Source: Bacteroidota bacterium (GTDB lineage Bacteria > Bacteroidota > Bacteroidia > Flavobacteriales > Weeksellaceae). Taken from it: 14,672 bases of DNA. Below the pieces are notes generated by a model, which saw only the letters and a program-made list of their open reading frames with translations, did no database searches and was not told where the DNA came from. The stretch spans positions 1-14,672 of the forward strand of contig JAEZDQ010000131.1 in assembly GCA_023433225.1 (NCBI GenBank), read 5' to 3'. The position numbers and the translations under genes were made by a program. Within the stretch, counting starts at the first letter, position 1. Each line of letters starts with the position of its first letter. Shown one piece after another: positions 14,091 through 14,672 of the stretch.

Positions 14091-14183
14091 TGCATTTCCG
14101 ATGGCAAAATGTCGTAAATAACCCTCCGCTATCTGACTTCTGCTACTGTTTACTGTACAAAGCACCAAAATTTTCTTTGTCAT
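14091..14183 (-). pseudogene. Truncated second arsC copy (5' fragment)
   Basis: From ATG 14183 the frame reads MTKKILVLCTVNSSRSQIAE and then GYLRHFAIGNA. This matches the first 31 residues of the intact arsC and then diverges, with a stop at 14036-14034 (49 codons in all). The P-loop is damaged: CTGNSCRS has become CTVNSSRS, losing the Gly and the inner Cys while keeping Cys9. The resolving cysteines are absent, so no arsenate reductase activity is expected. Its ATG overlaps the TGA of acr3 as ATGA, indicating that an acr3-arsC coupled pair once existed here. Confidence 0.85.
14091..14183 (-). repeat. Direct repeat copy at the truncated arsC
   Basis: This is the partner of 13057-13149, in the same orientation and separated by about 940 bp that include the TSUP gene. 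It gives recombination a substrate to delete or duplicate the TSUP segment. Confidence 0.85.
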
Positions 14184-14672
14184 TGTTTATAATATTTTCG
14201 TTTTAAAAATAGACTGGCTCTGACTAACAAAATCAGCACTGGAACTTCTACCAAAGGTCCGATTACACCTACAAATGCCTGAGGCGAGTGTATGCCAAAT
14301 ACGGCAATGGCGACTGCAATTGCCAATTCAAAGTTGTTACCAGTAGCTGTAAATGCAATAGATGCATTTTTGTCGTAAGGGACCTTTAGAAATTTGCTGA
14401 TGAAAAAACTCAGGAAAAACATCAGTACAAAATAAATGATTAATGGTATCGCTATTTTGATGACATCTAAAGGCAATTCCAATATTTTGTCGCCTTTTAA
14501 ACTGAACATCAGCACGATGGTAAATAGTAAAGCATACAATGTAAAAGGCGATATTTTTGGAACAAACTTCCTATTATACCATTCAATACCTTTCGATTTT
14601 ACGAGATAATAACGGCTCACGAAACCGGCAAAAAAGGGAATGCCTAAGTAGATCAAAACGCTTTGCGTAACG
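14180..14672 (-). CDS. acr3: Arsenite efflux permease Acr3, N-terminus outside window
   Basis: The frame is open to the window edge, and 163 C-terminal residues are seen. Acr3 exports arsenite across the inner membrane using the proton gradient. Family segments are VLIYLGIPFFAGF, a charged loop SKGIEWYNRKFVPKISPFTL, and FTATGNNFELAIAVAIAVFG. The last is a highly conserved discontinuous-helix region of the BART superfamily. It ends with GVIGPLVEVPVLILLVRASL. About five transmembrane helices are visible here, consistent with half of a 10-helix protein. The TGA overlaps the ATG of the arsC-like fragment by four bases (ATGA). It is the upstream member of the arsenic operon. Confidence 0.92.
   Translation of the reverse strand, partial: VTQSVLIYLGIPFFAGFVSRYYLVKSKGIEWYNRKFVPKISPFTLYALLFTIVLMFSLKGDKILELPLDVIKIAIPLIIYFVLMFFLSFFISKFLKVPYDKNASIAFTATGNNFELAIAVAIAVFGIHSPQAFVGVIGPLVEVPVLILLVRASLFLKRKYYKQ

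Overview
The window looks like a chromosomal segment of a Bacteroidota bacterium, probably Flavobacteriia-like. Four things support this: exact matches to the Bacteroidota promoter -7 element TAnnTTTG ahead of several genes, few clear Shine-Dalgarno sites, a type IX secretion (T9SS) C-terminal sorting domain, and families I associate with this phylum (DUF6452, DUF6048, GxxExxY, GHL10). No phage, integrase, transposase, CRISPR array, tRNA or rRNA was seen.

Layout. 1-1147 (-) is the N-terminal part of a secreted Fn3 / jelly-roll protein, divergent from a PLP aminotransferase (1317-2573, +). The aminotransferase converges with nicotinamidase pncA (2570-3160, -), and the two genes overlap by 4 bp at their stop codons. 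A GHL10-type lipoprotein glycosidase follows (3294-4910, +). Next is a small stress-type pair: a PPOX-fold flavoprotein (5121-5627) and a DJ-1/PfpI-family gene (5652-6200) broken by an in-frame TAG, closed by a strong terminator. 6329-8420 (+) holds an ArsR-family repressor, an SRPBCC/AHSA1 protein, a DUF1801 protein and a DoxX membrane protein. A decayed GxxExxY gene with flanking repeats lies between the repressor and the rest.

The remainder is on the minus strand. rlmD (11266-12681) is followed by a T9SS-exported seven-repeat (likely beta-propeller) protein, then a DUF6452 lipoprotein and a DUF6048 outer-membrane-barrel-like protein that overlap by 41 bp. At the right edge is an arsenic resistance operon read right to left: acr3 (partial), a truncated arsC copy, the tail of an unidentified membrane protein, a TSUP permease, and an intact thioredoxin-type arsC.

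No complete new system is evident. The observations most worth a second look are the nested palindrome centred on the arsR-family core promoter, the single-stop PfpI gene, the GxxExxY remnant inside the arsR/SRPBCC module, and the arsC duplication scar in the ars operon.
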